A stretch of DNA of 64,000 nt from Daphnia carinata (GCF_022539665.2 NC_081336.1:3348001-3412000), one strand, 5' to 3'. Shown: positions 26,301 to 40,590, numbered from the stretch's first letter. Translations and numbers: made by a program. The notes: generated by a model not told the origin, from the letters alone.

Positions 26301-29300
26301 GTATATTAGAGTTAGACGCAACTCTGTTGGAACCACAATCCAAATGAGAAAACGTTGCCCTTGTTTAGGGTGTAGAATAACACGGTCCAAAAAAAAAAAT
26401 AAAAATGAATTAGTTTTTTTTTCTTACGAAACAAAATTCAATGCAAAAGGAACACCTTTCCAAAAAAGGAAAAATGAACTTGTCCTTTTTGTTTTTTGTT
26501 TTGTTTTTTTTTTTGTTTTTTTTTTATCAATGGATAGAAACAGAAACACGGTGGGGGCCACAATCGATAGACAATACGAGTTTTGACTGTCTCTGCGTGA
26601 ATAATAAACTATCAGCTGCTGTATAGTTACAGATCTGTCGCTTATTCTTGAAAGAAATAAAAGGCAAAATAAGATCGAGGGAAAGTGATTGTAACACAAA
26701 CGTTTTGTTCGACTTTTGTACAGGCAGAAAGGTCGAGCTTAAAATTCCCGCGTTCGAAATTTCTCCTCCCAACAATAGAAGAAACGTAACAATAAAGCAA
26801 CGAGTCGTCTATTATTCAACAACAATATAAACCGCGGTAAGATGGAACGATGCGTTTGAAAGGAAAAAATTTTCTCGTTTCTTACGTATTGAAAATGCAT
26901 CATACCGTGGCGGGTTAATGGAAAAAGGCGTTATGTTTCCCTCTATGTGGTGGCACGGTTTCTTGTAAAATTACCATAGCCCCATAGGAAGGTATAGGAG
27001 AAGCGTGCCAAGTGGGTTCACAGTGGGCCACACAGCACGATCGACACTCAGGTGAATATTAATGAGCTATACACACCCGGCGATATATATATATATGTTT
27101 TTTCTCATTGATGTACATAGAGACATATGTGTGGCAGACACACACGGAGCGAAAGAGAAACTGATTGAAAAATTCCGTTATGCATTCCAATTGCGTATCG
27201 AATTGGTTATTGATGAAAAAAAATCCATCTTTTTCTTTTCAAATCTATTGGTCCTAGCTTGTATAATAACACCGTTATGGGAAAATGGGGGATCGTAATC
27301 AATCGGAAAACAAATGATTCTTTTCCCATCGGTTAAAAATATGTAAGGGGGGAAAACAAAAAACGTGAAGCCCAAACCAATTATTTTATTCTCGAAATGT
27401 CATTTTTTTTTAAGGAATGGCCGATAATATTCTTATTGGAATTTTTTCTATTAAAAAAAAAATGGGATGAAATATTTCTGTTATTGTCGGATAACATACA
27501 GAACAGGTGTTCCGTCCAGGTATTTTTCTGTTCAAACCATTTGTTTTGTTTCTTTAACTTGGATTTCAATTTCGGAATAGAAACAACATCGTCATCACGT
27601 ATATATAAATATACATAACAAAGAGGGGGGGGGGGGGAGAACAAACCGGAATACAATTTAGTTGCTGCGAGGTTGCCGTCTACTAATTTCAGAATTGTTT
27701 TCTTGTTATCTGGATAAATTCTTTTCTCTTGATATTAAAAAAATACGACTTGAAACAAGACAAAAGAGAAAATTCTTTTTCCAACGTCTATTGTAAAATA
27801 CATTAGGAAAAAAAGGAGAATTTGAATTGGTTTTTTCAAAAAGGGGTGGGTTAGACATGTGTCAACCAGCGCCCCTTGACTTTAATTTAAGACGGCAAGG
27901 CAAACACCGGCACTGAGCGGAACAATCGCGCCTTATTTTTTTTTTTACCCGTCTTTTCACATTTTATTGCTTCTAATTTTAAATAGAAACAAAACGTTTT
28001 TGAAAATCAAAAAAAATTTCCGGACGTGTTCATCAGCTGCCACTCTCTAACCGATTCACATTGACGTTAGGTGATAAATACAATCGAAAAAAAAGGGAAA
28101 ACTTTCAAAAAGAAATAAAAACCTTCTATGTACAACCGCCGAACATTCATCTGATAAAGTTAATTGAATACGCCAGTCCTTTTTGGAAAAAAAAAACCAA
28201 GGAGATGTATTAGAAAAAGGGGCCCCCAAAAAAAACAAAAAAACAACAACCGTGTAATGTAATATAGCGTTAAGAGAGTTGGACATGAGCTGTTTTTACG
28301 AATCAATGAATCGAATCTGACGTCTGAAATCTTTTGGCTGTGGGTTGGGTTCGAAACCATCCATCATTTGGCAAAAGCCAGTCTTTTAATAGGAGCATTT
28401 TCCCCTATAGAACAGATGCACAGATCTTATATAGACTGGCTACTGGGCATCAAGTTTTGAACGTTGCGTCCGTTTTCACGTTTCCAAACGGTGATTACAC
28501 GTAGGTTACGTCTTTTTAAACATTTCTTTTTCTTGGCACGCATCGGACACGCATTTTTATAGGGACCACCAAGAAACTTCCTTGACAGCTCTTATCATTT
28601 TTGAAAAAAAAAAAAATAAAATAAAATAATTCCCTATTTTTGACAGTGGTGTTCGCAACTGAATCGCATTCAATTGCCAATAATTATTTCTGACTGCTGT
28701 GTGTGTTTTCTTCACTCGAAGGCCTTGATCGTGAGCCATAACTTTTATCGCTTATCTCTTGCACGTCAACGAATGAATTTACCACACAGAGAGGGCACAC
28801 ATCTCATCGCAAAAGCGGCCACCAAATATTTTGGCTTTATTCCCGTGCATTCCGGACCACACAACAGTCCCCCTCCTCCCGATCATTTACGCAATTAAAT
28901 GAGAGCCTTTAAAAAAAAAAAAACTAAGTTAAAACTTACCGTTTTTAGGTGTCGTCGAACGTGTGTAACCACAAAGAGCACAGAGTTGTTTTCTTTTTTT
29001 ATAATCCCGTATGGTCACTGTAATTGTGTCGCGTTTAAAATTTTCCAATACGGTCACCTGTTAAGGTAGCAGCAGGAGACATTTTTTTTTTTTGCGTTCA
29101 AGAAACACGAAACCGAAGAGAAATTTTCAACACGGAAAACGCAACAAAGACACCTTATACAATTCTTGAATTGTGTTTTTTTTTAAAGTTTGCAATTGAA
29201 CGAAAAAAAAGGGGAGCCAGCGATTCGTGCGTCCGCCGGCCTAGACGGCAGCCAACTTTCTGATGTTTTTCAAGTCCCGCGCGCGCACACCATCCCACAG

Positions 29301-32300
29301 GGCAGACACAATACCTCCTGGACATATTCGGGGGATAGCATAGAGCCGTTTTCTTTTCCCTGTTTGGTCGCTTTCGTTCGTCCATATCACCGTAGGGAAG
29401 AAGAATATTTCCAGCACTTAACAATCTTTTTTTTTTTAAATAATATATTTTTTGTTGTTGAGCCTTTTCTTTTATTATTTTGATAAGAGTTTTTGCCTAT
29501 CATCATCAATAAAAAAGGGAGAAAAGAGAGGCTGATCGTTTTCGAATAATTTTTCGTTGTTTTTTAGTCTTTACACGGACATTTGCATAAATGTAGAGAG
29601 AGAAAAAAAAAGGGGTAGGCGGAGTTCGTTGATATATTCGGGAATAATGTGGCTGAAGGCAACAGCTACAAAAGACCTTGATCAATAGCCTGTGCCCGGC
29701 CGTTTTCGATTAGAGGATATCATCACGGAAGAAAAGGAAGAAATTGTGATGAACGGTTTTCTGATGCTGGGTGGGTGACGTATCCTGTTACCACATCTGT
29801 CTAATTTGTTGTTAACATGGAACTCTTTATATAGCAGACACTATTTTCAGGTTAGTTTGTGGCCAAAAGAAAGCATATAAATATACACAGGCTGTGTCTG
29901 TGTGTGTGTCTGTGTATGTTAATAAGGGCTTGCTTTACATATATATGCAGCAGGAAAGAGTATATGGCCGTTTGTGTTCTTAATATGGATGCGCTTGCCT
30001 GTGAACTGTGATGGGACAAATTATGTGGCGAGTTTGAAACTAAAAGTTACGCTGACTTTTATTCGTTTTTTTTTGAGAAAAAAACGCCTATCCGTTTAGC
30101 CGATTGGGGTTTTTTTTGTTCAAATTCCCTCAAAACAATAAGGAAAAAAGGCGACTAGACAATCCACTTTAAGACTCATCATGTTGTATTTTCTATTGCG
30201 TGTTTCCCCTAGAAAGAACGAAGCCTCCACCAATCATCCGAAGTCTGTGAAACTTAGAAAAAAAAGAAGGGCTTTAAAAGGTCTGTGTAATATAATAACA
30301 ATACGTCAAGGTAGAGGCAGGTCAATGTATATCAGACACACAAGTCTTTGGGTGTCATTAGGTATGCGAGCCGAGCATCTCTCGCATGGTGCTTTTCTAT
30401 AACAGCAGCCCCATCTTCTTATTCGAGACATGGCGACTAAATGTGCCTTGGCTATATGCAAAACGACTGTATAGCGCGCTTATATATTAAAAGAGAATTT
30501 TTGTTTTTTAAAGATAAATTCGCTTGGACGATGGATTGAGAAAAACAAATTCCGCGACGATTGTTTTTCTTCGGGAGAGATCGAAACCTTCGCATACTTT
30601 CCATTATTCATCCCCGACGTATAGCGCTATAGAGTCAACTATAGGACAAACAACATCTTTCTAAATCACATTCCGCACGTCTCATGCTCGGTTTTTTTCC
30701 TGTCTAAAAAAAAAAAATGTAGCTTTCCATTTCTGTTTTCTTTTTGAAAGAAAAAAAAAACTTGTGTTTCTACCTACGACGATCAAATGAGCACTATAAT
30801 GTGTGTGTGTGTATACGAAAAGATAGGTGGGATGATGACGCGGTTGTTTTTAGCGTGCACAAATGTGTGCTGCTTCTTCCACTCGAAATATCTCGAGTGT
30901 TTATCCTTGATACTTGTCTCTGATGGCTGTTTGTTTTTTAAGTGGTTTTTCCACTGTTTTTTTCTATTTATATGCATATATCTTTATTTCTTGACTTTTT
31001 TGGGACGCTGCGAATTAATGAGTTGACACCGTCCGGTAAGACATAGCCATAAAAATAGTCCTGGTTGTAGAAAGAGAGGAGACGCTGTAAATTTTGAGGT
31101 CTCGTAATAATAAATTCAAAGCACAGTTCCGATATGTTGGAAAGAAGAAAAACAAAAAATTGCGGAGGATTTTTATTTTTTTTATCTAAATAAAATGTGG
31201 GCCTTAATAACATATGCGTATCCAAATAAAGGAGGGGCTTTTTGCGGATATGAGGTCAGCAGAAAAGAGATGGGGTATATAATCGATTGGAGCGTGATGG
31301 ATGTGGCGAGCCAATCCATCATGGAAGCCGCAGGTTCTTTGATACGCCGACTTTCTATAAAAACGCGTGGCCCTTTTTTCTATAACAAACGCTTGAAAAC
31401 AACATCTTTGTCTCCCACTTGAGAAACAACCCAAAAAGAAAAACGGAGAAACAAGAAGAACTGCATTTTAAAGTGGCATAAAGATAATAGGGGAAAAAAA
31501 AAGGGAAAAGAATTCACGGAATAATGGAGTCGTCGTGTACAAGAAGAAAAGTCAGAGGAATTTTCCACGGTCCTCTCAGCCCTTTTTTCTCTTCTTCACG
31601 GGTCTCTGTGTTGTCGAAAAAAAAGGGGCAGAATAATAAGTGCTGATTCAGCCACGTTGATTTGGTGATGTGCAAAGGTGTGTGTTGACTCTGGCCAAAC
31701 AATAAGCTCTCGTAACTGCGCATACCATTTTTTTTTAAGGTGCTGCTCGTTTTCATATGATTATTATATCATCACCACTTGCAGTATGTGTATATACAGA
31801 TCCTCATCATCATTTACATATACATTTTTGTGTAGAAGGAGGAGGTGCTGTCTTGACTAGACACCAAGCGTTTCACTTCAAATCGGGCCATGTGTTACGG
31901 GCATTTTTACGAGCGTCATCAGCTATTTGAACGCAGACAGGGGCGTGTTAGTGGATAGACGTTGTCGTCATGGACATCAAATCCCTTCGTTTTTTTTCAA
32001 AATTATTTGCTGACCGTAAGAATTTTTTTGGGGAGGAGATAGAAGAATTCACACTCAAAATTTTGAAACAAGAATTTCGCTTTTAAATCGAAGCATCGCT
32101 AATGCGTTTAATAATTTTTTTTCCCCCATTTATTTCAACGCTGGCATTTGATAAATGGGTGTGGCTAACTTGATTGCGCTTTAAAAGCATTTTTCTTTTC
32201 ATAAATTAAATAACCAACTCGTCCAATGTTTCCAGCTACACAGACTCTGACCAAAAAAAGACAATATGATGGCACCGTGATGGTTCAGCGCAATCAGGTG

Positions 32301-35300
32301 ATGTTTTTTTTTTTTTCTTTTATACACTTAAAGGGCTACAAGTACGTGCTTATCGAAATCAGAAAGCCAACGAAGCGAACACTTATGGGCGCATGGATAT
32401 GTCCAAATGCACCACTATATAAGCTATACACAAGCTCATATACATAAAGATAATTCTTCCTTCACCAAACAGCAGCGCCATTCATTTAAATAACGGGAGA
32501 AGAAAGGAGGTGTCTGACGTTTGCGATGTCTCCGTATAAGGCATTACGAATAAAAGAATTTAACGAATAAAAAAGTATTATAGAAGGTGTGCAGGTTTCT
32601 TCCATTGTTTTTCCTTGATTGTGCATACATATGTGCGCACGTCGTTTGAATATAAATAATAATTCAGAATATCATTAACAAACATTTTTGTCTTGTTTTG
32701 AAACAGCAAAGCCACAATCACGCGGCGTACGCGGTTCGCCTTCTGAAATATTGCGTCATTTTTGCAAACGTCCCGTTCCTTTTTTAAGGGCGTTATTGAG
32801 ATAATCACGAACATACTGCCATAACTATACATGCGCAAACAAAATACGTTTCAGCTTGTGCGGACTGGATATTTCCCGCAGTCCAAATTTCATTCATTTT
32901 TCTTTTTTAATGGACGTTTTGAGCATCTGATTTCAACAACTGTGTTATTTTTTTTTTTTTTTTTGCTCCATTCTTTTGTCTTGTTCTGTCAGAGATTTTC
33001 TTTATAGAAAAAAAAACTGCTGATGAATGCCTTTACAAAAAAACGCGTGTCACGCAATACTCCCGTTATTATTATATCTACTTTGGCCAACTAACGCTCA
33101 AGAGGTCGTTAGCTGTACAGTTTATGGCCAAAACCGCATGATGCACTTGAGCGAGTCTACAAGTCGACAAAACTATAAAGGCAAACGATACTTAAAAAAC
33201 AAAAACAAAAGGGAAATGAGCGCAAAACAGCTGGTTGACCCTAATGAACGTGCAGAACAGGTTTGCCGTCTACCGTTCGTCTATGCACCCAAACATTCCT
33301 TGATAATTCGAGCCGTCATTATAATTAGGCAGATGCAGTACCGCTGATATGGAGCACTGCACAGATTCAATACGCTTAGATATACGTCCGGAATACTCAG
33401 CGTAGCGTATATACGTGTACGGATGAGACAATAGGGAGAGATTGTTATTATTACGGTCATGTGAGTTCACGATTGGATTTATAGGTTGAGACAGACACGT
33501 CGCGTAGTTTCCAAAGAATCAAAAAGAGAGCGCAACAAGTTTCTATTCACATTTTAAAATGTCTGCTCCGATTCTCCACTTTTAAAATGCTGGACAGAGT
33601 GCTCCGGTCATTTGCATATCTGCTTGTCTTGATGTATACACCACTTTTGAGGCTACTCAGTATGTTATGGTTGTTGTGGATAGGAGTTGTGTGTGTCTGC
33701 GCGTGCCGTTGTCACGTTTCAACGAAATCGTGAACGTATATAACACTATCCCGCCGTTGCAACACGAACTTTGCATATATACGAAAGTCCATTACTTTTT
33801 TTTGTGTTCGTCGATAGGGTCACACTCATCGTGATTGCTGCTGGCGTTACGGGAGTCATTTACAATCGTGAATTCAACGAATTTGTAATTGAAAATTCCC
33901 AATCACCGAGAGTCCTTCCAGACAAAAAAATAGAAAACGTTAAAATAATAACGCGCTTTCATCGTACCATATTAAGATCTTCAAATGCTTCAAACGTTGT
34001 CAAACAAAGAGAGCTATATGCAAATCATCATCGTCCACTAGCGGGAAAAAAAAACGCAAAGTAAACACACGGTTGAGAAATGGTGTGTTATAAGTGCAAA
34101 GTATGATTCGCCAAAAAAAAAAAAGGACACACCAACTCTGGTTGATGAGCGTCTTACGAAATTCGTAGGGGAAAAAAAATCCACAGTAAATACAGAAACA
34201 AAAGAAAATATTTTTGTTGTTGAAATATCACATTTCAAAGCGGACGTGGTCCCCATTTTTCATGGTCTCCGCCGCAGATTGATTGTGGCAACGTCTTACG
34301 GGAGCAGCAGCTGGACGTGGTACACTTTTGCTGCTGTGCATTGCAACATATGCCATTTGAATTCCCCGCTGTTGCTTCTAATGAAACAAGAAACCTCTAT
34401 TGTATATACATCCTGGATGGAAACAAAAAGAGATTGATTGGGCTCGTGCAACTCAAGGTATATATGTACACATACATAAACATACTAGAAAAAGAGTGTA
34501 CACAGTTTTCATCCATCTAGATAAGTAGATGGCTACATCCACAACTGCGGCAGCTGCTGGATATATGGAATTCTTTTTTGTCTTGCGTTCGTGCTACAGA
34601 GAGCCGCATATCATGGGCCGTGACATGTTGTCATCATGTCCACCGCGCCATGAAGGTCTCCATATAGTTTGTGTGTGTTTATACATTCCCAAACTGGGAT
34701 TTTTTGTTTTCAGGAAGAGAAAGCCAGCAAAAGAACATGCGGTCATTAATTCTTTGAACCTGCCAAAATTCTTCTCTGTCGTTCTCAAATAACTTTGAAC
34801 TCTCCGCGTCACAGGACGTTGTGAATGTTCACAAGGCTTATTTTATAAATATTTCTTGTTAGTTCAATTCCATTTTGATTTTTCCAACATTTTGTTGAAA
34901 GCAATTTTTTTTTTGCCTTTCGAAAGTGATCTCCATATAATGGTCGAGTCATTGCTCTCTCCTTTGATTCAAAAAGCAGTACATAGAAATCACAGGTGTG
35001 ACAAGGTGTACACGTGTCCGTAAAAGGTTTTTTTTTAAAGTTCTTTGATCAATGACAGTCGAATGAATGGACCGTTTTCAATCGATGAATGGTGTGACCG
35101 CCTGTTTTACTGTACAGTTGTGCACAAAGTGATGCCATTGTTCTTCCATGCATCGGGGGAAAGGTTCCATAACAATCCATTGATTACAGGTTTTAAAAAA
35201 AAGGGCTGCATACGTATTTTTTTTTTATTTATTGTGTTTCAATATAATTCGATTAGATATGCAGAAATGACAGGAGGAATACCCGCCCTTATATTCCTAA

Positions 35301-37188
35301 AAATACATGGCTACCAGATCCATGAATGTGATAGGCTGCTATGGCGTTCGTTTGAAACTGCATAAGGCAACGACGATGAGCTTATTCGTGTTGAATCTCG
35401 TCTCAATGGCATCGCAGCATTTCGTAAAAGTCGGTGTAGGAAAACATTTTGAAACTGACTAATACCAACATGTACTCTGTAAACTAGAACTCGTTTGTAA
35501 AAATTTAAACGAGTCACGTATAGGAGAAAATGGGTGCCACCATTTTTGTTTTGTTTATATATATTTCACAACAAAACAAAAAAAGTATGATGAGTGGTGG
35601 AAAAATTTGTTGAATGCTGTTGAACCAACAAACTTGTTAGGCAACTGGACAGATAATTGAATAACAAGTTTTGTTTGTGAGAGATCATTGATACTTTGTC
35701 CTCAAATTGGAAATGTCGCTAATCTATTCATCGTTTGATTCTTGTTTGTTACGTAGAATTTTCTTTCTTTTGTTCAGAGTTCAGCACACATGTCCAATGA
35801 TATCCTTACTAATCAGCTCGACAAACGCATCTGGAAAAATATATGGACATACAACTGATTCTATAGAAATATAGAAATGTTTTAAGGATTTGATAAGGTT
35901 AGCTAAGCCCATTTAATAGTGACGTTTCTAATCTTCAGAAGAACTGAAAAAGAAGAGTTTGTCTATTTGAATAAAAGTCTTCATAAATAAAACAAAACCA
36001 GATGTGCAGGAGTTGATGGAGATCTCCAGTAAAAACAATTCAATTTTCTATTTTTGCCGTTGACTTAAATGGTGTGCCTAATTTGTCATTTCATTCCTCC
36101 ACCTGCATCTTTTGTTTAATGAATTGGATTAGAGTGGGACGGCAGGACGAGTTTGTGGATTCATCAGCGGTAATTTGATGTATTTGGAAAGACATCAACA
36201 CGACTTTTTGGTCCGAAAGATAATTTGTGGCCATTATAGACTAATCACCGATAACCTGCACGGTTGATACGCTTGTTTAATCAACAAGCTCTTAGACAAA
36301 CTTTTGGCATTCAAAAAGGGCCATTAATGCACTTTTGCTAAGCAAATGGAGAACAACCAACTTGTTTTTTTTATCACCGTGAACGAATATTTGCACAATC
36401 TTTCATGGAAACAATGGGGACACATAAAAAATAGCAAAGTGTTAATAGTGGTATATTTGATTACCGTCATGGGTTAACTGTTGAAACTTCGTTTTCAATT
36501 TTTATACGCTATGCGTCAGACACAGAAAACCTTGCACACAAGCTCATTGCATTCCGCAAACTATCGCCCTAAACTGGATTGATTTACGTCATTATTCAAT
36601 CCTCAATAGCTGGCTAGTGACTTGTACAATTCACAGAATATGGACACCTCCGGTAAAAAGAAATGTCCCAGAATGGATTCTATGTATTTGGAGTTTTATT
36701 TTTTTTTATCAAGGACTGAGGTCAATTTCTCTTTTTGTTGTTTATCTGAGACTTTACTGCCATCTGTTAGAAGTGAGCTACAATAATTCCTAAAACGGCC
36801 AAAATGTTTAGAACATTTTACAGCTACAGCTGGCCGACACCAGGTTTCTATAGCGGATACCAGAGGTCGTGTCGAGGATTCAGAGTATAAGTGTTCAGTC
36901 TCATTTATGTGTACTATTAGTGTTTTGTTTTTATTTTTACCTGTGGCCTGTGTAACAGAAGGTGTCACACAAATTTCACATCCATCACCATAATTAAATT
37001 TCGAGAACAGAATTTCAAGAACAACCTTAGAAGTCCATCAGAGCTACATCTATGTTCGTGCTACAGCGATTTCTTGATGAAGGATTAGCTGGACGTGGAT
37101 AAATTGAACAAATCATGGCCATTAGCACGGGTTTACCATGCAACGTCACTGTGTACGTAACTTAACATTAATTACATTGGTAAGATCG
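23304..37188. other. Gene-poor region with no recognisable gene
   Basis: About 13.9 kb follow Fbxl14. The first few hundred bases should be its 3' UTR; AATAAA-like motifs occur near 23638 and 24173. I inspected the longer open frames and recognise none. Most are Lys/Phe/Ser-rich translations of homopolymers. One at 33027-33347 (+) starts with a signal-peptide-like MPLQKNACHAILPLLLYLLW but has no family resemblance. Homopolymer density falls sharply near 35.5-36 kb. Confidence 0.55.
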
Positions 37189-39037
37189 TTAGTTTACACA
37201 AGTGTTGCAACGACGATATTGTTCCACCAAGAAAGCCATCAATGACAGTAGAAGACCAACTCCAAGAATAAGAAAAGCTCCTGCCAAGTCGATTGTGTTC
37301 AGTCGGTGCAATTCTTTCAATTTCTTTGTCATCGGTGTTGACTGACACAGTTTCAGTCCCCTGCTACCATATTTATTTTTCCAATGGTCAACTAGTCCAG
37401 TTTGATACAAGTCCAACACTCTGCATACAGAAAACGAAAATGAGCTTTATCATCACTGAACACAATGGATTCTTACCCTTGATTTATGGAGCTACGATAA
37501 ATATCTCCCTTTCTTAAAAAGAGTGCAGTAAACGAATAGCCGCTGGTTGGTTTTCCTACATGAACCCGACATTTTCCCGTCTCTTCAAAATCTTGGCCTA
37601 TGCGATAATCTAAATAATTCACCAACTGAAAAGTAAAACGGCAACCTGTTAAAAGTTTATCGAAGATAATGGCTGCCTGATGCTTACATCAGTGTAAGAA
37701 CAGCAGCCCGATGCGACTTTGCGGAATGCAGTATCTTGATCAGGTATTATGTATTCAGGATGGCGACGAAAAACATCTCCCATTTTCTTCAACGGCCCGC
37801 CCGTTGCACCCTAAAAAAACATCATACAATTTTTGTTTATCTTACAACTTGTTTTACTGTTTTTAGAGACAAACCAGGATAAGTTCTCGTCCTAAGCCAT
37901 CGTCTATTATGAGATAAGCAAGAATTCCTTTTTCGATGATTTCAAACGCGTCTTTAGGTGGAGTACTCATTTTGCGCGCGGTCAGATGGGCCGTGAGCGT
38001 GCTACTGTACACGTTGACCATAACCAACGCAAACAGGCACCAGACGGACGCGGTTAAGCGGAAAGGCAACTTGAACAGGTGCTTGTGTAAAGTAATCACA
38101 TCGCCTAAAATTACATTAAGTATTTCTTTAATGACTTCAGGAAATAGCTTCGGTATTATAAAAACCTACCTTGATTTGTTAAGATTGCTATGAGGTGAAA
38201 TATGTAGTCACCGATGAGAAACAATCTGTTCCGACGGATGCCATTGCGATGCAAATTTAATGCAGATGTGACTGCAAAGCAGCCAGCCACAGCCAACAGA
38301 GAAATAAGTACCATTGCCCATACCTTTTCATGAGTCATAGGTGATTAAAAATTTTTTAATTAACTATTAAAACAAAAACGAACCGTCGGTTGAAATGGTT
38401 TGATGGTAGATAAAATGGTATTTTCTTCAGCCAATGCAGGTGTAAGCAATGCGCTGTTGTCCGCTTGGGCAGCGCCAACAAATTCAAACGCTCGATTTCG
38501 CCCTTGGCTAACAACAATTGGTGGTCCCAATACGTCAAAATCCTTTTCAAAACAATAAAGGTAACAACCAATAGCGAAAGAAATAACATCTGTAAACTAA
38601 TGTAGGTAAACTGACTTTTAGAAGAAGACGGCCGCTTGCCCCACTCCATGATCCACTGCCGTTAAGCATTTCCACTTTGCCTAGCGCCAAACCAGTTGGG
38701 ATAATTTTGTACCTTGCGTTTAAAAGGAGCCATCAGCAAATGTTTTAACGTGGGTAATGTAATCGACTTACGTGAAATCTAAACGCTTAGAAAGCCATTC
38801 AATCGCTTGTACCCAAGAGCCATGATACTTTTGCGCGTCAGCCGTTGAATTTTTCGCCATGAAATGCGGAGGTCTCTACTTGATGTAATCGCGTTCAAAA
38901 ACTAAAATTTACTTGCATGAAAAGTTCGTTTTACATACCTCCATCATCCCAAATCGGAAGAAGCGCTGTTGCTGAGCTTGCCCTAGGAATTTATTGAAAA
39001 AGATGGCTGAAAATTGAATCAACTTTCTGCAAAGCAT
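37189..39037 (-). CDS. Ionotropic-glutamate-receptor-like (IR-type) chemoreceptor candidate
   Basis: Ligand-gated channel subunit of the iGluR/IR family, expected in the plasma membrane. Exons in transcript order are 38875-38772, 38712-38616, 38542-38384, 38323-38170, 38104-37875, 37810-37688, 37625-37477 and 37420-37189. Phases are all compatible and introns are 56-73 bp. S1 ligand-binding lobe: HGSWVQAIEWLSKRL, YKIIPTGLALGKVEMLNG, SWSGASGR, FDVLGPPIVVSQGR. TM1 is VWAMVLISLLAVAGCFAVTS. The pore region and TM3 are SVWCLFALVMVNVYSSTLTA, in the place of the canonical SYTANLAAF. S2 lobe: GATGGPLKKMGDVFRRHPEY, GKPTSGYSFTALFLRKGD, ILDLYQTG-like VLDLYQTGLVDHWKNKYG. TM4 is AGAFLILGVGLLLSLMAFLV. No amino-terminal domain is visible. 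The 5' end is uncertain: an in-phase exon 39037-38939 (MLCRKLIQFSAIFF...GMME) could supply a signal peptide but matches nothing. The odorant/taste role is inferred from the family. Confidence 0.85.
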
Positions 39038-39054
39038 GTCGCTTGTAAGAAATA

Positions 39055-39494
39055 ATGCCAACTATGGTCCAAGCTCTTCAACTGATTGCCATAGTATCGG
39101 TAGCACAATATTTATGGTCTCTTGCGTACGTTTCATTTTCTGCGGGGTCATGCGCTCCGATCAACAAGACAAAAATTGATCTGCATCCGAATGCGGAAGT
39201 TTCAACCGTTATTAAAGTGCCGTTATGTGCGGGGCTGTCAAATGGATAAAAAAATTGCAGCAATCGTCATGGAAACGGTTGTGTTTTCGACTTAGAAGAA
39301 TATCTAGATGAAATTGCCAACAACAAAGTTTGTGAACATAAATTTTTCACGCCAATGATGCGTTTTTATGTCAACAAGTTTTGGAAGTTGATTGTTGATG
39401 GCTGTCTCCATTTGGTATCCATGAAAGTCAGTGAAAGAAAACTATTCGATCACATTGACAGTTTTTTAATTCGAATTCCATTCGTAGTACATTG
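39055..39494 (+). pseudogene. Open frame split by one in-frame stop; unidentified secreted protein fragment
   Basis: One plus-strand frame runs from ATG 39055 to a stop at 39492-39494, interrupted only by TAA at 39247-39249. The first part begins with a hydrophobic leader (MPTMVQALQLIAIVSVAQYL) and ends VPLCAGLSNG. The second continues in the same frame with a Cys-containing stretch (NCSN, NGCVFDLEEYLDEIA, KVCEHKFF, FYVNKFWKLIVDG). The LPLC...C...LEEYL...C spacing loosely resembles the C-terminal tail of secreted histidine acid phosphatases. That is a weak impression and I do not assign the family. It is divergent from the neighbouring receptor gene. It could be a decayed gene, exons with an unrecognised intron, or chance. 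Confidence 0.35.
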
Positions 39495-40590
39495 ACTTCC
39501 GAGAGATTGTGGAATCAGCTACACGCTGAATGTCGTAAAGAACCTTAGTACTCTTGGGAAAGATTCTTCGGCTTCAGCTTTTGCTTTGGCGTGCCATTCG
39601 TTCTGATGGCAAAGAACATTCTGTTATGGTAGAAGAAACTGGTTCTTGTTTGCTTACGTGAAGTTGAAGTGTATCAAATGAAACAATCCTTTTTGGTGAT
39701 TCTGAAATGTCATCGATGTTTAGGATCGATGGATCCTTCATACAGACTATCAAATTTTGGGTGGGAGTGTAGTCAGCATGCCAATGAAAAATGCAAATTG
39801 CCTGCAGAACACACATTGTTTCTTACTTTTCCCAAACGTAGGATACATTTGAAAAAATTCTGTATGCGCACGTTGTCTTCGTTACGAACAACGGATAGGA
39901 TATGAGTAAGTTAGCAACTGTTGCCTAGCGAATATCGAAAATCACAAGTTCACACGGTTCTCACACTCCAAGATTCTGTCTATACTTAGATCTTGCCCAA
40001 CTCTTCTTCTATTCGGGCTTTTACTTTGACTTCAAGTTCATGGTGGCACATAGATTTTGAGAAGCTGATCCACCCGTAGCAGATGGTGCCATTTTTTTGC
40101 ATTAAGAGAAATGAAGGACGCGTTGGAAGAGAAATGCTAACTGGGAATGAGAGACTAAAAGCAGCCATTTTGAATTTTTTGCCACCCTTCCCTCAGTTCA
40201 GCTCCCTCTAACATATTTTTTTACGTACTAAGGCGGCCATCATGGATTGTGTGTCATCGCTTCCTACAGTTCTAATTGAACCACGAATAGAAAGAAAATG
40301 TCAGCTGTTATGGAAAGATAAAAGTGCAAAAGTAAGGTACCACACAGAGAAAGACTTTACAATTAAGGTATAAAAGACAAAGATACAATTCGTAAACACC
40401 GTATTAAAGACAGAAACGTAAATTTTTAGACAAGAAAATAATTGAAGTGGAAAAGCTGCTGTTACCAAGAAAAGCTTCAGTTGCATTGTGAAACGTCCAC
40501 CCATGACAAGGGAATGCAGATCTCAGGCTAGGTAAGTACAGCCACAGTCGAAAATTTGAGTTAGCTAGAGGTATAGAATAGAAAATTACA

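Noticed and set aside
33027-33347. 106-codon frame with signal-peptide-like start
   Set aside because: The remainder has no domain, repeat or splice context. Too weak to annotate as a gene.
1-36000. Numerous Lys-, Phe- or Ser-rich open frames on both strands
   Set aside because: They are translations of poly(A), poly(T) and dinucleotide tracts in introns and intergenic DNA.
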